A stretch of DNA of 64,000 nt, from positions 1,408,649-1,472,648 of the forward strand of contig NZ_BSQF01000001.1 in NCBI RefSeq assembly GCF_030268205.1, given 5' to 3'. The DNA is from Allomuricauda sp. NBRC 101325. GTDB lineage: Bacteria; Bacteroidota; Bacteroidia; Flavobacteriales; Flavobacteriaceae. Below the pieces are notes generated by a model. The model saw nothing but the letters and a program-made list of their open reading frames with translations. It had not been told where the DNA came from and searched no databases. Positions 33,201 to 42,407 of this stretch are shown here, piece by piece. The position numbers and the translations under genes were made by a program. The first letter of the stretch is position 1; each line of letters opens with the position of its first letter.

Positions 33201-34247
33201 ATGATCAAATTCAAAGTTGATGCCCAGGATACCGCAGAATCTGTGGCGCAGGTAAAAAAAGTTATCGGAGGCACCATAACGGAACGATGGGGGGAGCATG
33301 TGCTGGAAGTGGACAACGATAAGGCCAAGGGCAGTATCAAGTTTATCACTTTTGGTTGGGGCGGTAGTCTACTTTTATTGGATATCATCTTTTATGATGA
33401 GGTGTTGATCGAGGTGGATAATTCAAAATTCAATCCGATCAGTTTTTATTACTGTTTGGAGGGCTACTGTGGACATAAATTTGGTTATCAGCCAGAAGAT
33501 GCCGTTCAGTTTATGGAGCAGTTCCATTCCGCGATCCTTACCAATAGGGATGGAGGCGTTTCCGATCGTTATTTTCCAAAAGATGTAAAGATCAACATCA
33601 GCATTATCCAAGTAAAGCGCAAGCAGTTTTTGCGCAAAAGGTTAAACCAAGGGGAATATTTGAACAAGGAGCTGTACCGTGTTTTTATGGACACCGACCA
33701 TGAGCAGGTGTTTGCCTATTTTGGATCCTACAATCTAAAGATTGCGGATGTAATGGCGGCCATGAACAAGATCGAGGCCAAGGGCATGATCCGTATTATG
33801 CAGATCGAGGGCATGGTGTACCAAATACTATCCATGCACATGATGCAGCACAACAAGGAGGTAAACAACAGGATGCCGGCAACCACTTTGCTAAAAAGGG
33901 AGTTGAAGCAGATTCGCGACTTTACCAAAAAGTTGGAAAAACAAATAGCCAAGGAGTTTACACTTGAAGAGATCGCCGCAGAAACGGGATTAACGCAGGC
34001 AAAGCTCCAAGAAGGGTTTAAATTGCTCTACAACAATACGGTAACCGAGTATATTAGGAACACCCGATTGGAAGTGGCGCGTGATCTAATCGCCAATTCG
34101 GAAATGAACATCTCCGAGGTGGTCTATTCCATTGGATTTACCAGTAGAAGTTATTTTTCCAAAATCTTCAAGGAAAAGTTCGGCATAAGCCCGAGCGAGT
34201 TTAAAAACAGCAAAAGGGAAGCTGTTATGATCGAGCAAAGCGCCTAA
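33201..34247 (+). CDS. AraC-family transcriptional regulator
   Basis: A 348-residue protein with a C-terminal double helix-turn-helix (about residues 250-340): EEIAAETGLTQAKLQEGF, then ISEVVYSIGFTSRSYFSKIF and the FGISPSEF end. The first 240 residues form an undefined sensor region with no membrane segment, rich in beta strands at the start, followed by helices. The effector is unknown. It is divergent from the SRAP-like gene and convergent with a short unknown gene. Confidence 0.88.
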   Translation: MIKFKVDAQDTAESVAQVKKVIGGTITERWGEHVLEVDNDKAKGSIKFITFGWGGSLLLLDIIFYDEVLIEVDNSKFNPISFYYCLEGYCGHKFGYQPEDAVQFMEQFHSAILTNRDGGVSDRYFPKDVKINISIIQVKRKQFLRKRLNQGEYLNKELYRVFMDTDHEQVFAYFGSYNLKIADVMAAMNKIEAKGMIRIMQIEGMVYQILSMHMMQHNKEVNNRMPATTLLKRELKQIRDFTKKLEKQIAKEFTLEEIAAETGLTQAKLQEGFKLLYNNTVTEYIRNTRLEVARDLIANSEMNISEVVYSIGFTSRSYFSKIFKEKFGISPSEFKNSKREAVMIEQSA

Positions 34248-34279
34248 ACCTTACTGTTTGTATTGAGTTTTGGCAATGT

Positions 34280-34726
34280 TCAAGGATCATGGCGGTAAAG
34301 AGGGGTGTGGAACTGTTCCACGCCAAGGATTCCTGTGTACACATGGGTCACTTCCACCCGAAGCAAGGGGTCTGGGGCATCGATAGTATAGGTCAACACA
34401 AGTTTTTCTTCGTCCATAAAATACCTGCCATTGTTCAAGGGTCGGGGCAGGGAGCGCATTTTGCCACTATGGAACTCGGTATTGTTTGGAACTAAAAACT
34501 GAAAGGAGAAACTGAAAACGGGATTGTCCAGCACCGTTATCTCCGCCAGATGTTTATGTGGCAATTTAAGGAGGATGATGCGGCTCTTGTGCTTTTGCAC
34601 TTGGTTAAGGTATTGCCTGCCTTTATAGTTGAGGATGTTAAGCGAGGCAAAGGAGATCTGTAGGGATGTTTTGGGGTCTTGCTGTAGATAGTTGGAAAAA
34701 ATGGATAAAATGGAAGGTGTAGGCAT
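34280..34726 (-). CDS. Hypothetical protein
   Basis: A 148-residue protein with ATG 34726, without signal peptide or membrane segment. It has many beta-type stretches (RIILLKLPHKHLAEITVLD, then KLVLTYTIDAPDPLLRVEV). It converges on the AraC regulator with a 32-bp gap. No family recognised. Confidence 0.6.
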   Translation of the reverse strand: MPTPSILSIFSNYLQQDPKTSLQISFASLNILNYKGRQYLNQVQKHKSRIILLKLPHKHLAEITVLDNPVFSFSFQFLVPNNTEFHSGKMRSLPRPLNNGRYFMDEEKLVLTYTIDAPDPLLRVEVTHVYTGILGVEQFHTPLYRHDP

Positions 34727-34789
34727 GATGGATGGTTGGATTGTTAGATTTTGGGATTTTTAAAGTTTGAAGATAATCGAAAAAATACA

Positions 34790-34810
34790 AATAACACCAA
34801 ATGGTGTTTT
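34790..34810. promoter_or_regulatory. Palindrome overlapping the XRE gene upstream region
   Basis: AACACC-AAAT-GGTGTT is a 6-bp inverted repeat about 35-50 bp before the XRE start at 34843, a plausible operator for self-regulation of that gene. Confidence 0.4.
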
Positions 34811-34842
34811 TATTCGATTTAGGGAATGGGCAATTTGCTCCT

Positions 34843-35082
34843 ATGCTGAAAGATTTGACAAAAGAAGAAGAACAATTCCTTAAGAAATTTGGCGAGCAGA
34901 TACGTCGATTACGTAAAGAAAAAGGAATGACCCAAGCCGATTTGGTGTTTGAAGCCAAGGTTCATGGAAATATGATTGGTCGTATAGAGCGTGGAGAGCG
35001 GGCAGCCAATCTTCTTCAACTTCATAAAATTGCCAAAGCTCTCGAAATTAGTGTGGAAAAACTTTTAGAGCTTAAATCCTAA
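34843..35082 (+). CDS. XRE-family helix-turn-helix regulator
   Basis: I place the start at ATG 34843, giving 79 residues; an upstream ATG at 34801 lies inside a palindrome. The HTH_3 domain spans about residues 15-72 (FGEQIRRLRKEKGMTQADLV, then MIGRIERGERAANLLQLHKI), a single-domain transcriptional repressor type. Target unknown; the palindrome upstream may be its own operator. It borders an AT-rich stretch of orphan genes. Confidence 0.85.
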   Translation: MLKDLTKEEEQFLKKFGEQIRRLRKEKGMTQADLVFEAKVHGNMIGRIERGERAANLLQLHKIAKALEISVEKLLELKS

Positions 35083-35158
35083 ATCACTTCGCCCATCAAT
35101 TTTTTCCTATTTTGGAGGTGTAGATGTGTTTTATATTTATATAAACAGGTTGTACATA

Positions 35159-35794
35159 ATGCCAAAAATCTTTTTACTTCTATTCATATTTGTAATAAAC
35201 CTTGGGTTCGCACAGACCAATAAGGACACTTATGAAATATATTCAATTACTCTAAATGGATTAGTGAAAAATTGGTTCGACCCGCCTGTTAACGGTTTAA
35301 TTGTAGTTGAACAATACAAAGCAAAATACAAACCGGATTTTATTGATATTCAAGACTTAACGATTTCAGAAATACCCAAAACGACCTTAGCTTGGTATGT
35401 GAGAGATAGCCTAGTACAACAACGATTTCTGAATGACAACAATATTAAAAAAGTTCTTGCAGGATTATTTTATAACTTTAATAACCATCCAAAAATTCAA
35501 GTCGATTTACTGAACATCCCAAACGTCAAATTAAATATTATACCCTCAGAAAAATATTATTCGTACTTAAACCGTGGAAGTAAATGGAGGAAAAACGGTT
35601 GGAAAAGGCTGAGTAAAAAGTACGATTCAAAATTTGCCATTCAATTTTCCAAAATAAACTATTCAAGAAATTATGCCAGTTTATATTATGAATACTTATG
35701 TGGCGGACTTTGCGCAGCAGGTGCAGTAGTATTAATGGAAAAAATAGGAGATGAATGGAGGATAGTAAATGAATTTAATCTTTGGGAATCATAA
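35159..35794 (+). CDS. Secreted protein of unknown function
   Basis: ATG 35159 gives a signal peptide (MPKIFLLLFIFVINLGFAQ). The mature part has about 190 residues, rich in Lys, Asn and Tyr, with a CGGLCAAGAVVLMEKIGDEW stretch near the end that ends in a typical beta hairpin. No known domain recognised. Base composition is lower in GC than its neighbours, suggesting an accessory gene. Confidence 0.65.
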   Translation: MPKIFLLLFIFVINLGFAQTNKDTYEIYSITLNGLVKNWFDPPVNGLIVVEQYKAKYKPDFIDIQDLTISEIPKTTLAWYVRDSLVQQRFLNDNNIKKVLAGLFYNFNNHPKIQVDLLNIPNVKLNIIPSEKYYSYLNRGSKWRKNGWKRLSKKYDSKFAIQFSKINYSRNYASLYYEYLCGGLCAAGAVVLMEKIGDEWRIVNEFNLWES

Positions 35795-35898
35795 AGGCAC
35801 GATGAACAACAACGTGTATGTTCATTGATTCTGATTTTCCCATCGTATTTTCACTCAACAAAAGTCGAACCGAACTGTAGTGGTTTATATTGTAAAAA

Positions 35899-36570
35899 AT
35901 GGAAGAATACAAAAATCTCTTTTTTGAACGTCAGAAGGCTCTTGAAAAAGCAAGGCAGGACAGAAACCATGAAGAGATTTTGCGAATTTACAATGAGCGA
36001 ACAGAATACAATCCGAACTCTTTGTCGTCAACGCCAGAAATTATTAAACGACATCGTAAAGTGCATAATGGACTAACGGTGGAGTACTTAACAGACACCT
36101 ACTTTGAACTACTTCAAAAAATACAACAGGCGGACAAAGAAAATAATATTCAAGAACTATTGTTAAATGCTCAACTAAGTCTTGGGTTAATAGAACCATT
36201 AATTATCCATAGTTATAAAAACTATAACAGCTTTGAAATTAAGACCATTCCAGCAATTGAAAAGGGACTGAAATACTTTTCGGTAACTGGAATAATAGGA
36301 CAGGTCAAAAACATTAGTGATTTGGTAAACTTTTTTACAGAATTACACTTCTATAAACCAGAGGTCGACCAAGCATTTAAAAGGTTGGAACTTGCTTCAA
36401 AAATTTACTCATTAATTAAGGATAATGGAGATTGTCAACAATCTAAAATTAAGAAAGCCTTAAACTACGATAATGGTAAGTTCGTCTCTACGACAGTTTA
36501 CTATATGACTAAAATTGGAAAACTTGAAAAATATAATAATGGTAAAACAAATTTTGTCAAAATCAAATAA
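35899..36570 (+). CDS. Hypothetical protein with C-terminal winged-helix-like region
   Basis: A 223-residue AT-rich gene. The N-terminal 120 residues are charged and helical. The last 55 residues (IYSLIKDNGDCQQSKIKKAL, then VYYMTKIGKLEKYNNG) look like a winged helix: helix, helix, then a beta hairpin wing. A role in DNA binding or in a mobile-element or defence-like context is possible but unproven. No signal peptide. Confidence 0.6.
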   Translation: MEEYKNLFFERQKALEKARQDRNHEEILRIYNERTEYNPNSLSSTPEIIKRHRKVHNGLTVEYLTDTYFELLQKIQQADKENNIQELLLNAQLSLGLIEPLIIHSYKNYNSFEIKTIPAIEKGLKYFSVTGIIGQVKNISDLVNFFTELHFYKPEVDQAFKRLELASKIYSLIKDNGDCQQSKIKKALNYDNGKFVSTTVYYMTKIGKLEKYNNGKTNFVKIK

Positions 36571-36670
36571 AAAACGACACCACAACAGTGGCAATAAGTA
36601 ATTGCTTCTAATAGCAAAAATGGCACTGGAGTTATGTTAATCAAGAATAATAAGAAACCAAAAAAACAAA

Positions 36671-36702
36671 AAACCCGCAATTGTATAGAACGCGAGGGTT
36701 TA
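36671..36702 (-). terminator. Likely terminator of the GT2-GH26 operon
   Basis: AAACCCGC and GCGAGGGTTT form an imperfect hairpin, followed on the minus strand by a long T-rich tract. It lies about 20 bp after the stop at 36720. Confidence 0.65.
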
Positions 36703-36719
36703 TTCTTTTTGAGCAACAA

Positions 36720-39700
36720 TTAATGCAATGGTGTGTTCAATTTTTCGATGGACGATTTAGAACAGCCATCTTTTATATAGGTCAATACAATGGTATACCT
36801 TTTATAATCTTCAGGAATTTTCACTTCCAATTTTGGGCCCTGCCCCATAAACTTAATGGCCAAATCGTTACCATTTACATCTTTTTTACATAGTAACCAT
36901 TGCAACCGCTCCGCTTCCTGTTCATCAAAATATTGCCAAGTGTTATTTTTTAAGTAAATGGCGTTGTAGGTTGCTTCATGGTTCTCCTTTAAAACTACGG
37001 AAGGTTTCAAAATCCGTATTTCGGGCAATTGGGGCTCCATGCCATTTTGAGTCCATAATTTTTTGATGGCGAAATAGTCAGGGGTCTTATTCCCTTTAAA
37101 ATCCAATAGTCCATCAAAAGAGACTGCATGGCTTTCCCAACGGTTTTGCCAATTGGAAAGTAGTATGGGTACATTTTCCGACCATTGGGAATTAAATTCC
37201 TTGTAATCCTGCACACTGATTCCACCCATTATAAATGGCATGTTTTCACGTTCCATGTAGGTCGAAAAATCGTTCAGCCAGAATGGATTTTCAACTATCG
37301 CCTTATAGGCATCTATTTTAAAACCATACGCCTTCATGTCTTCCAAGAGCACCGATGTAACTTGGGATATGGCGACGTCCTTGGCTATGGGCCGAACGGG
37401 GTCTATATTTTTTACATCTTCCAAAAGGTCGCGCAACCAACTATGATAGGCCTGGCGCTGCATTTTTAAAGCATCGAGATGGTATCGGTCGGACAGGGCT
37501 TGCCAAACATCGTTGGAAAAATTCCATCCAATAATATTTTCTTGGTCCTTGTATTTTGTAACAGTCTCGAGTATTTCCTTGCGCAGATCTTCCAATCGAG
37601 TACCATCATTTACAAAATCGATATCCGATGGTATCCAAAAGGAGAAAAGGACGTCGATTCCGATTTCTTTGGAATACTTCATCACATTATGATCATACAT
37701 TTCGGAATGTCGATAACCTATGGTGTTGATGCCAACATCCAACATCATTTTAAAATCTTTTTCAAGTTCATTCTTGTTGGCCACGTAGTTGTTGGAGACC
37801 CAATTGTCCCCTTTGCTATATATTGCCCCCCTAATATTTGATGGAAAATTGATGGTTTGATATGTTGTGTCCTTCTTTAAACTTGGGGCTTCGGTTGACA
37901 TAACCGTTTGTGCCATTTCTTGGGAAAAAACAGGAAGATCAGCCAATACTTCTCCCGATAAGCTCCAATCCAGATAAGATCTGTTAAAACCACGAACATG
38001 ATCGGGGAAGTTTTTATCGAACCTTGAATTGAAAAAAACGATCCCTTTGATTTCCCTGTATTGACTCACAATTTGTTCAGTGGCTTCTTTAAGCCAAAAG
38101 GTTTGGTTCCCACCGAGGTCCAAGGATCCAAATTCGGATAACAGTACAGGTTTATCGGCCAATTTTTTAAATACCGATTGATAGGGCAAATAGAGCTCCT
38201 CAAAATTATGCCAGTTGCCATTAGTGTTTAATGCGCCATAATTTAATAGGTCTACCCCCATATAATCGACATAGGGGTCTCCGGGATAAAAAGTTTCCAA
38301 ATCATCAGGCTTCCATGGATTCCATACCCATTTTACATTATCTACATGCAAGGACTCAAAAATATCGTGCACACGTCTCCAGGCCCTTACAAATTCCAAA
38401 TCGGCTAATTTGTCATCACTAAACCATGGATAACCAGGATTGTCGAATTCATGCGCAAAGCGTAAAAAAACAGGTAAGCCCAATGCTCTTACTTGCTTTG
38501 CAAATTGTTTGATATATGGGTCAAAGTTTCCGTTTCCAATTAAAGCAAGGCCTGTGTTCTCTTCAGTTGTAGCTGACAGGGAATCAATTTGTGGCATGGC
38601 ATTGAGCCATGGCTCCCAAGTGATCATTATACTGCCCCCTCTTTTCTTTAAAAACTCCACATCAATTGATGGTATCCCTTGCTGCAGTGTATCTCCCCAT
38701 GCCATATAATAGGATACCATATCAAACTTAACGTCCGAATTCTTTTCAATACTGTCCACAGCTTTTACATCTGACAAGCCATTTTCTCCAGTTGGCAAAA
38801 AGATTCCTTTGTACAGATGGTCTTGGATTTCGATTATGGGAGCCTCGATGTTTTCCCATTTATTTTTGTTGAGCTTATCGATCGACAAATTGGAAACTGT
38901 CAAAGCCAAAATGGCCAAGGGAAGAACCAAGGTTCTTGTAAAACGAAATATGTAATCGGATATAAGAATGACCTTTTGCTTGAACGCTACGAGGAAGTCT
39001 ACAACATTTCGGGTCAAGGAACTCCTTAAAATATGGTTCTTGTTGGTTACCCTAGTCGCCAAATAAAGGCTGAACAACATAATCAGGGTGTTGATTGCCG
39101 CAAAGACCATCATGGCAATACTGAAAGGGGTAATATTGGTATTTAGGCCATACCAAATGGCCGCTATTGACAAAAGGGCCACAACAAGATTTGGGATTAT
39201 GATCAAGAGGTTGGTTTCTTCCTCTTGTTTGGGTGTGGGTAAATATGGAACCTTTTTTCGTACAAAGGTGTATACAACGCCCAGAATGAACACCCACCAA
39301 GTGATGATCTGTAACAGCCCCCCAATGACATGGAAACCTCTTTCGTTCTTCTCCATGACCCATTTTTGAACAAAAACACGAATACAAAAGCTAGTCATTA
39401 AAATGGGTAAGCTGATGATCAGAAAGTTCAAAAAGTTTCCTGTCCAGGGCATTTTGGAGGTAAACAATGCAACAATGGGAATCGCGAAGCTCAACAGATA
39501 AATAAAACCTATCAAATAATGCATGGGCAACAATCCATAATGAAATTTTTGTCGCGTAGACAGGTCTTTAAAAATTTTGGGATAGACCGTAAACAATAAT
39601 TCAAAGACACCCCTTGACCATTTTAATTGTTGTTTGTAGTAGGATGTTAGATCTAATGGCGCCATTCCTTTGGCCAATAACGATGGGACATAAACAGATT

Positions 39701-40514
39701 TCCATCCTTTGGCATGCAATAACATCGATGTGTGCATGTCTTCGGCAAGTCCTGGGGCATGACCTCCAATACTATCCAGTGCAGATCTTCTAAATGTACA
39801 ATTGGCCCCGATGGCCTGCACGGTACCATGGGAGTTCATTGTCATCATCATGGGGCCATAAAAATGAAAAGTCTGCTCGGCAGCACCTCGTGCAACAAGG
39901 GATTTTCCTTTGTTGTAATAGCCTTGCACCACTTGAACAAACCCAATCTTTTCATCTGCGAAATAGGGGACCACTCGATCCAGAAAATCGGGGTTAGGAA
40001 CGTGATCTGGGTCCAATACCAAGGCAATTTCCCCAGTGGCGATTTTTAGGGCATTGTTTATGTTTCCTGCTTTGGCATTTATTCGATTGTTACGGGTTAC
40101 GTGCACCACGCCCAATTGTTCACATTTTTCTTTTAGGAAAGGATCATTGGCCTCGTCGCACAAATAAGTGGTGTGCGGATATGTAATTTTTTGAATGGCC
40201 TCCAAGGTCCCAATGGTCATGTTATAGGGTTCTCCCGGATAATAGGTGGTCAATACATCGACTGTGGGCCGATATTTTCCATTCGGCTTTTTCGGTATTG
40301 ACATGCTACTGTAATAGTACCACAAATACATGTTCTTTAGGGTGTCATAGAGCATAATGACACTTAAGGGCCAAAACAAAAATGGAGCCCCCCTATATTC
40401 TGGGCTGAAAAAAAAATAGAAGAACTGGAATATACTGAAAAGACCTATGAATATCATAGTTCGTAGAATCAGGAGTTCCGATCGTTTTGGGGCTAAGGGC
40501 ATTTTAACGCTCAT
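36720..40514 (-). CDS. GT2 polysaccharide synthase fused to GH26 hydrolase and a degenerate glycosidase barrel
   Basis: A 1264-residue protein. Residues 1-550 are a cellulose-synthase-like GT2 with membrane segments (about 15-60, 330-415, 440-490, 525-545) and intact motifs: CDEAND (Asp120), DPD (168-170), EDMHTS (258-263) and QQLKW (295-299). Residues about 560-860 are a GH26-type barrel with acid/base Glu689 (RFAHEF) and nucleophile Glu794 (SEFGS). Residues about 890-1160 form a second TIM-barrel of GH2/GH5 type, where the expected Glu is Asp1002 (FSNDVW) and the nucleophile region reads IMGGIS, so it is probably inactive. The C-terminus is beta-rich. The hydrolase domains should face the periplasm. 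A lipoprotein glycosidase gene lies 2 bp upstream. Confidence 0.9.
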   Translation of the reverse strand: MSVKMPLAPKRSELLILRTMIFIGLFSIFQFFYFFFSPEYRGAPFLFWPLSVIMLYDTLKNMYLWYYYSSMSIPKKPNGKYRPTVDVLTTYYPGEPYNMTIGTLEAIQKITYPHTTYLCDEANDPFLKEKCEQLGVVHVTRNNRINAKAGNINNALKIATGEIALVLDPDHVPNPDFLDRVVPYFADEKIGFVQVVQGYYNKGKSLVARGAAEQTFHFYGPMMMTMNSHGTVQAIGANCTFRRSALDSIGGHAPGLAEDMHTSMLLHAKGWKSVYVPSLLAKGMAPLDLTSYYKQQLKWSRGVFELLFTVYPKIFKDLSTRQKFHYGLLPMHYLIGFIYLLSFAIPIVALFTSKMPWTGNFLNFLIISLPILMTSFCIRVFVQKWVMEKNERGFHVIGGLLQIITWWVFILGVVYTFVRKKVPYLPTPKQEEETNLLIIIPNLVVALLSIAAIWYGLNTNITPFSIAMMVFAAINTLIMLFSLYLATRVTNKNHILRSSLTRNVVDFLVAFKQKVILISDYIFRFTRTLVLPLAILALTVSNLSIDKLNKNKWENIEAPIIEIQDHLYKGIFLPTGENGLSDVKAVDSIEKNSDVKFDMVSYYMAWGDTLQQGIPSIDVEFLKKRGGSIMITWEPWLNAMPQIDSLSATTEENTGLALIGNGNFDPYIKQFAKQVRALGLPVFLRFAHEFDNPGYPWFSDDKLADLEFVRAWRRVHDIFESLHVDNVKWVWNPWKPDDLETFYPGDPYVDYMGVDLLNYGALNTNGNWHNFEELYLPYQSVFKKLADKPVLLSEFGSLDLGGNQTFWLKEATEQIVSQYREIKGIVFFNSRFDKNFPDHVRGFNRSYLDWSLSGEVLADLPVFSQEMAQTVMSTEAPSLKKDTTYQTINFPSNIRGAIYSKGDNWVSNNYVANKNELEKDFKMMLDVGINTIGYRHSEMYDHNVMKYSKEIGIDVLFSFWIPSDIDFVNDGTRLEDLRKEILETVTKYKDQENIIGWNFSNDVWQALSDRYHLDALKMQRQAYHSWLRDLLEDVKNIDPVRPIAKDVAISQVTSVLLEDMKAYGFKIDAYKAIVENPFWLNDFSTYMERENMPFIMGGISVQDYKEFNSQWSENVPILLSNWQNRWESHAVSFDGLLDFKGNKTPDYFAIKKLWTQNGMEPQLPEIRILKPSVVLKENHEATYNAIYLKNNTWQYFDEQEAERLQWLLCKKDVNGNDLAIKFMGQGPKLEVKIPEDYKRYTIVLTYIKDGCSKSSIEKLNTPLH

Positions 40515-40516
40515 TC

Positions 40517-41806
40517 CTATTTTTCTAATACATAAAAAGGAACATTGGCAGTGGCTACATAGCCTTCCCCTCCTTCAATGGTATAATATAATCTATATGG
40601 GCCTTCCTTAACGGGCGCATTAAAAGTTATCAGGAGATTGTTTTGTTCTTTAATCTCAATCAATTCTTTGGTGTGATCTTTAACGTTTTCTGTTGATGTT
40701 TCATACCAGATCTCTGGTTTTACTTCCCAGAAAAAGTTATCATTTTGATTATTTTCTCCTAAAATTACCTGAACGGTCATAGGTTGCCCTGGCAAGCTTA
40801 TAACACTGCCCCACGCTCTCTGCCCATTGATGAGCATATGATCAATTTCTGGTCCTTTAAAATGCAGGTCCCTATCGGACCAAACATTTTCCAGTTCAAA
40901 TACTGCCTGTGTTTTATTTTCATTTTCATCGAACAAACTGAACCATGTTTCGGTAGTTTCAAGTTTGGTTCCCCAATAAAATGCTAAACTGCCCAAGCAT
41001 CTTCCATCATCCAGGGTAGCAATATAATCTTGGTAACGCTGTTTGATCTGAACCGCCTTTTCGGTACTTGTCTGTTCCAATGGCGCGCCCCAAGTGGTCG
41101 AGTTCGATTCCCAAGGTCCATTATTACCCCATTCGGAAATTACATACGGGACTTGTCCAAAAAATAAACCCTTTTTATATAAATCGATTTGATTCAGATG
41201 GCCAAATGAATTGATGGATATAAAATCTATGCCAGGACATCGCATTTTAATTAAAAGCATATTTTTAACGGCTCCCCCCGTTACAGTTGTGCTTATAGGA
41301 TGGTAGGGGTCTATTTGGTGTATTTTTTCCACAAGTTGATTGAACTCCTCATCAAGACTCTTTGGATTCAATTTTGGATAATATACCTCGTTTCCCAAAA
41401 CCCAATACAAAAGTGCTGGGTGATTTTTATAATTTTCCACGGTACTTAAAACGGCATCTACTGTATTTTTTTTTATTTGTCCTTCAGATATCGTCAAGGG
41501 CAAATCGATAACTATGGTCAAGCCCAAACTATCTGCTAAATCCAATTTCTGCTTTAAGCCTAATGTATCGTATACGCGTAACGTATTTGCCCCAGCCTTT
41601 GCCAATTCTTTTAAATGCGTATTTCCTGCCGCTCCTTTGATGTGGAATTTCTTTCCGTTTCGAAATAGACCAAAACCATCGGAGGTCTTCAACAGCTTAA
41701 CGCCCTTATCATCTGCTTTAATTGGGTTGGAACTACAGGAATAGCCAATGCAAATAATCAACCATATCCATAAAATATGCCTATAACTATTTCGAATGGG
41801 AAGCAT
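40517..41806 (-). CDS. Lipoprotein glycoside hydrolase (GH2/GH5-like barrel)
   Basis: A 429-residue lipoprotein with a lipobox near residue 24 (IGYSCSS). The TIM-barrel has an acid/base Glu in YWVLGNEVYY near 138 and a nucleophile Glu in YVISEWGNN near 223, the clan GH-A pair; a beta-sandwich follows from about 310. Substrate unknown. It is translated just before the GT2-GH26 fusion, so it probably trims or binds the same polysaccharide. The first 24 residues contain a basic and hydrophobic export signal. The whole operon sits behind two 21-bp repeats. Confidence 0.85.
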   Translation of the reverse strand: MLPIRNSYRHILWIWLIICIGYSCSSNPIKADDKGVKLLKTSDGFGLFRNGKKFHIKGAAGNTHLKELAKAGANTLRVYDTLGLKQKLDLADSLGLTIVIDLPLTISEGQIKKNTVDAVLSTVENYKNHPALLYWVLGNEVYYPKLNPKSLDEEFNQLVEKIHQIDPYHPISTTVTGGAVKNMLLIKMRCPGIDFISINSFGHLNQIDLYKKGLFFGQVPYVISEWGNNGPWESNSTTWGAPLEQTSTEKAVQIKQRYQDYIATLDDGRCLGSLAFYWGTKLETTETWFSLFDENENKTQAVFELENVWSDRDLHFKGPEIDHMLINGQRAWGSVISLPGQPMTVQVILGENNQNDNFFWEVKPEIWYETSTENVKDHTKELIEIKEQNNLLITFNAPVKEGPYRLYYTIEGGEGYVATANVPFYVLEK

Positions 41807-41880
41807 CTTTTTTATTTAGTGTTCCTTGGCAGGACAAACAAATTAACTCCGTTAATTTGACCTTTGAGGGATAATATTTT

Positions 41881-41922
41881 TTTTATCGATATTCTTCGAT
41901 GTTTTATCGATATTCTTCAATT
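41881..41922 (-). promoter_or_regulatory. Tandem 21-bp direct repeat upstream of the polysaccharide operon
   Basis: TTTTATCGATATTCTTC is repeated exactly 21 bp apart (41881 and 41902), each followed by GATG or AATT. It lies 75-116 bp before the lipoprotein start at 41806. Two full helical turns of spacing suggests a regulator dimer bound on one face. Otherwise the gap 41807-42198 shows no gene. Confidence 0.55.
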
Positions 41923-42198
41923 TAAAACCATAACCCAATGATCATATATGGTGTAAAATTACAAATTGATAATCTTGGAAAAATCGATTTATCCTTTTTA
42001 ACAAACTAAGCGTGTTTTGGCCCTTAAAGTATGGTTAACAATGCAAAGTTCAATTGTTCAGCAGATTGCAAATTGATGTATTCTAGTTTTGAAACTTAAG
42101 TTGTAAATTATGGATAGATGGTTTTAAAGGCGTCCCTAGTATTGATTTTGCCGATATTTCAAAGCAATTAGGGTAATATGTGAAGGTTTTAACTAAAA

Positions 42199-42229
42199 AA
42201 CCCCCGCAAAACCAATGTTTGCAGGGGTC
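42199..42229 (-). terminator. Terminator after tRNA-Phe
   Basis: CCCCCGCAAA and TTTGCAGGGG pair around ACCAATG, followed on the minus strand by a T-run, 7 bp past the tRNA 3' end. Confidence 0.85.
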
Positions 42230-42234
42230 TTTTG

Positions 42235-42307
<73 letters not shown>

Positions 42308-42395
42308 ATCGCCTAAAGCGGGTGCAAATATAATTTCAAAATTAGGATATACAAACAAAATCTAGAAAAAAGGCGACGATTTTTTTCCAATTCTC

Positions 42396-42403
42396 GATCT
42401 TTG
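42396..42403 (+). promoter_or_regulatory. Possible -7 element of coaX
   Basis: GATCTTTG resembles the Bacteroidota -7 element TAnnTTTG with one mismatch. It ends only 4 bases before the coaX ATG at 42408, which would make the transcript leaderless or nearly so. Confidence 0.35.
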
Positions 42404-42407
42404 CAAT

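Noticed and set aside
39052..39387. Cys-rich ORF inside the GT2-GH26 gene
   Set aside because: It is a same-strand other-frame shadow of the membrane region and has no start context.
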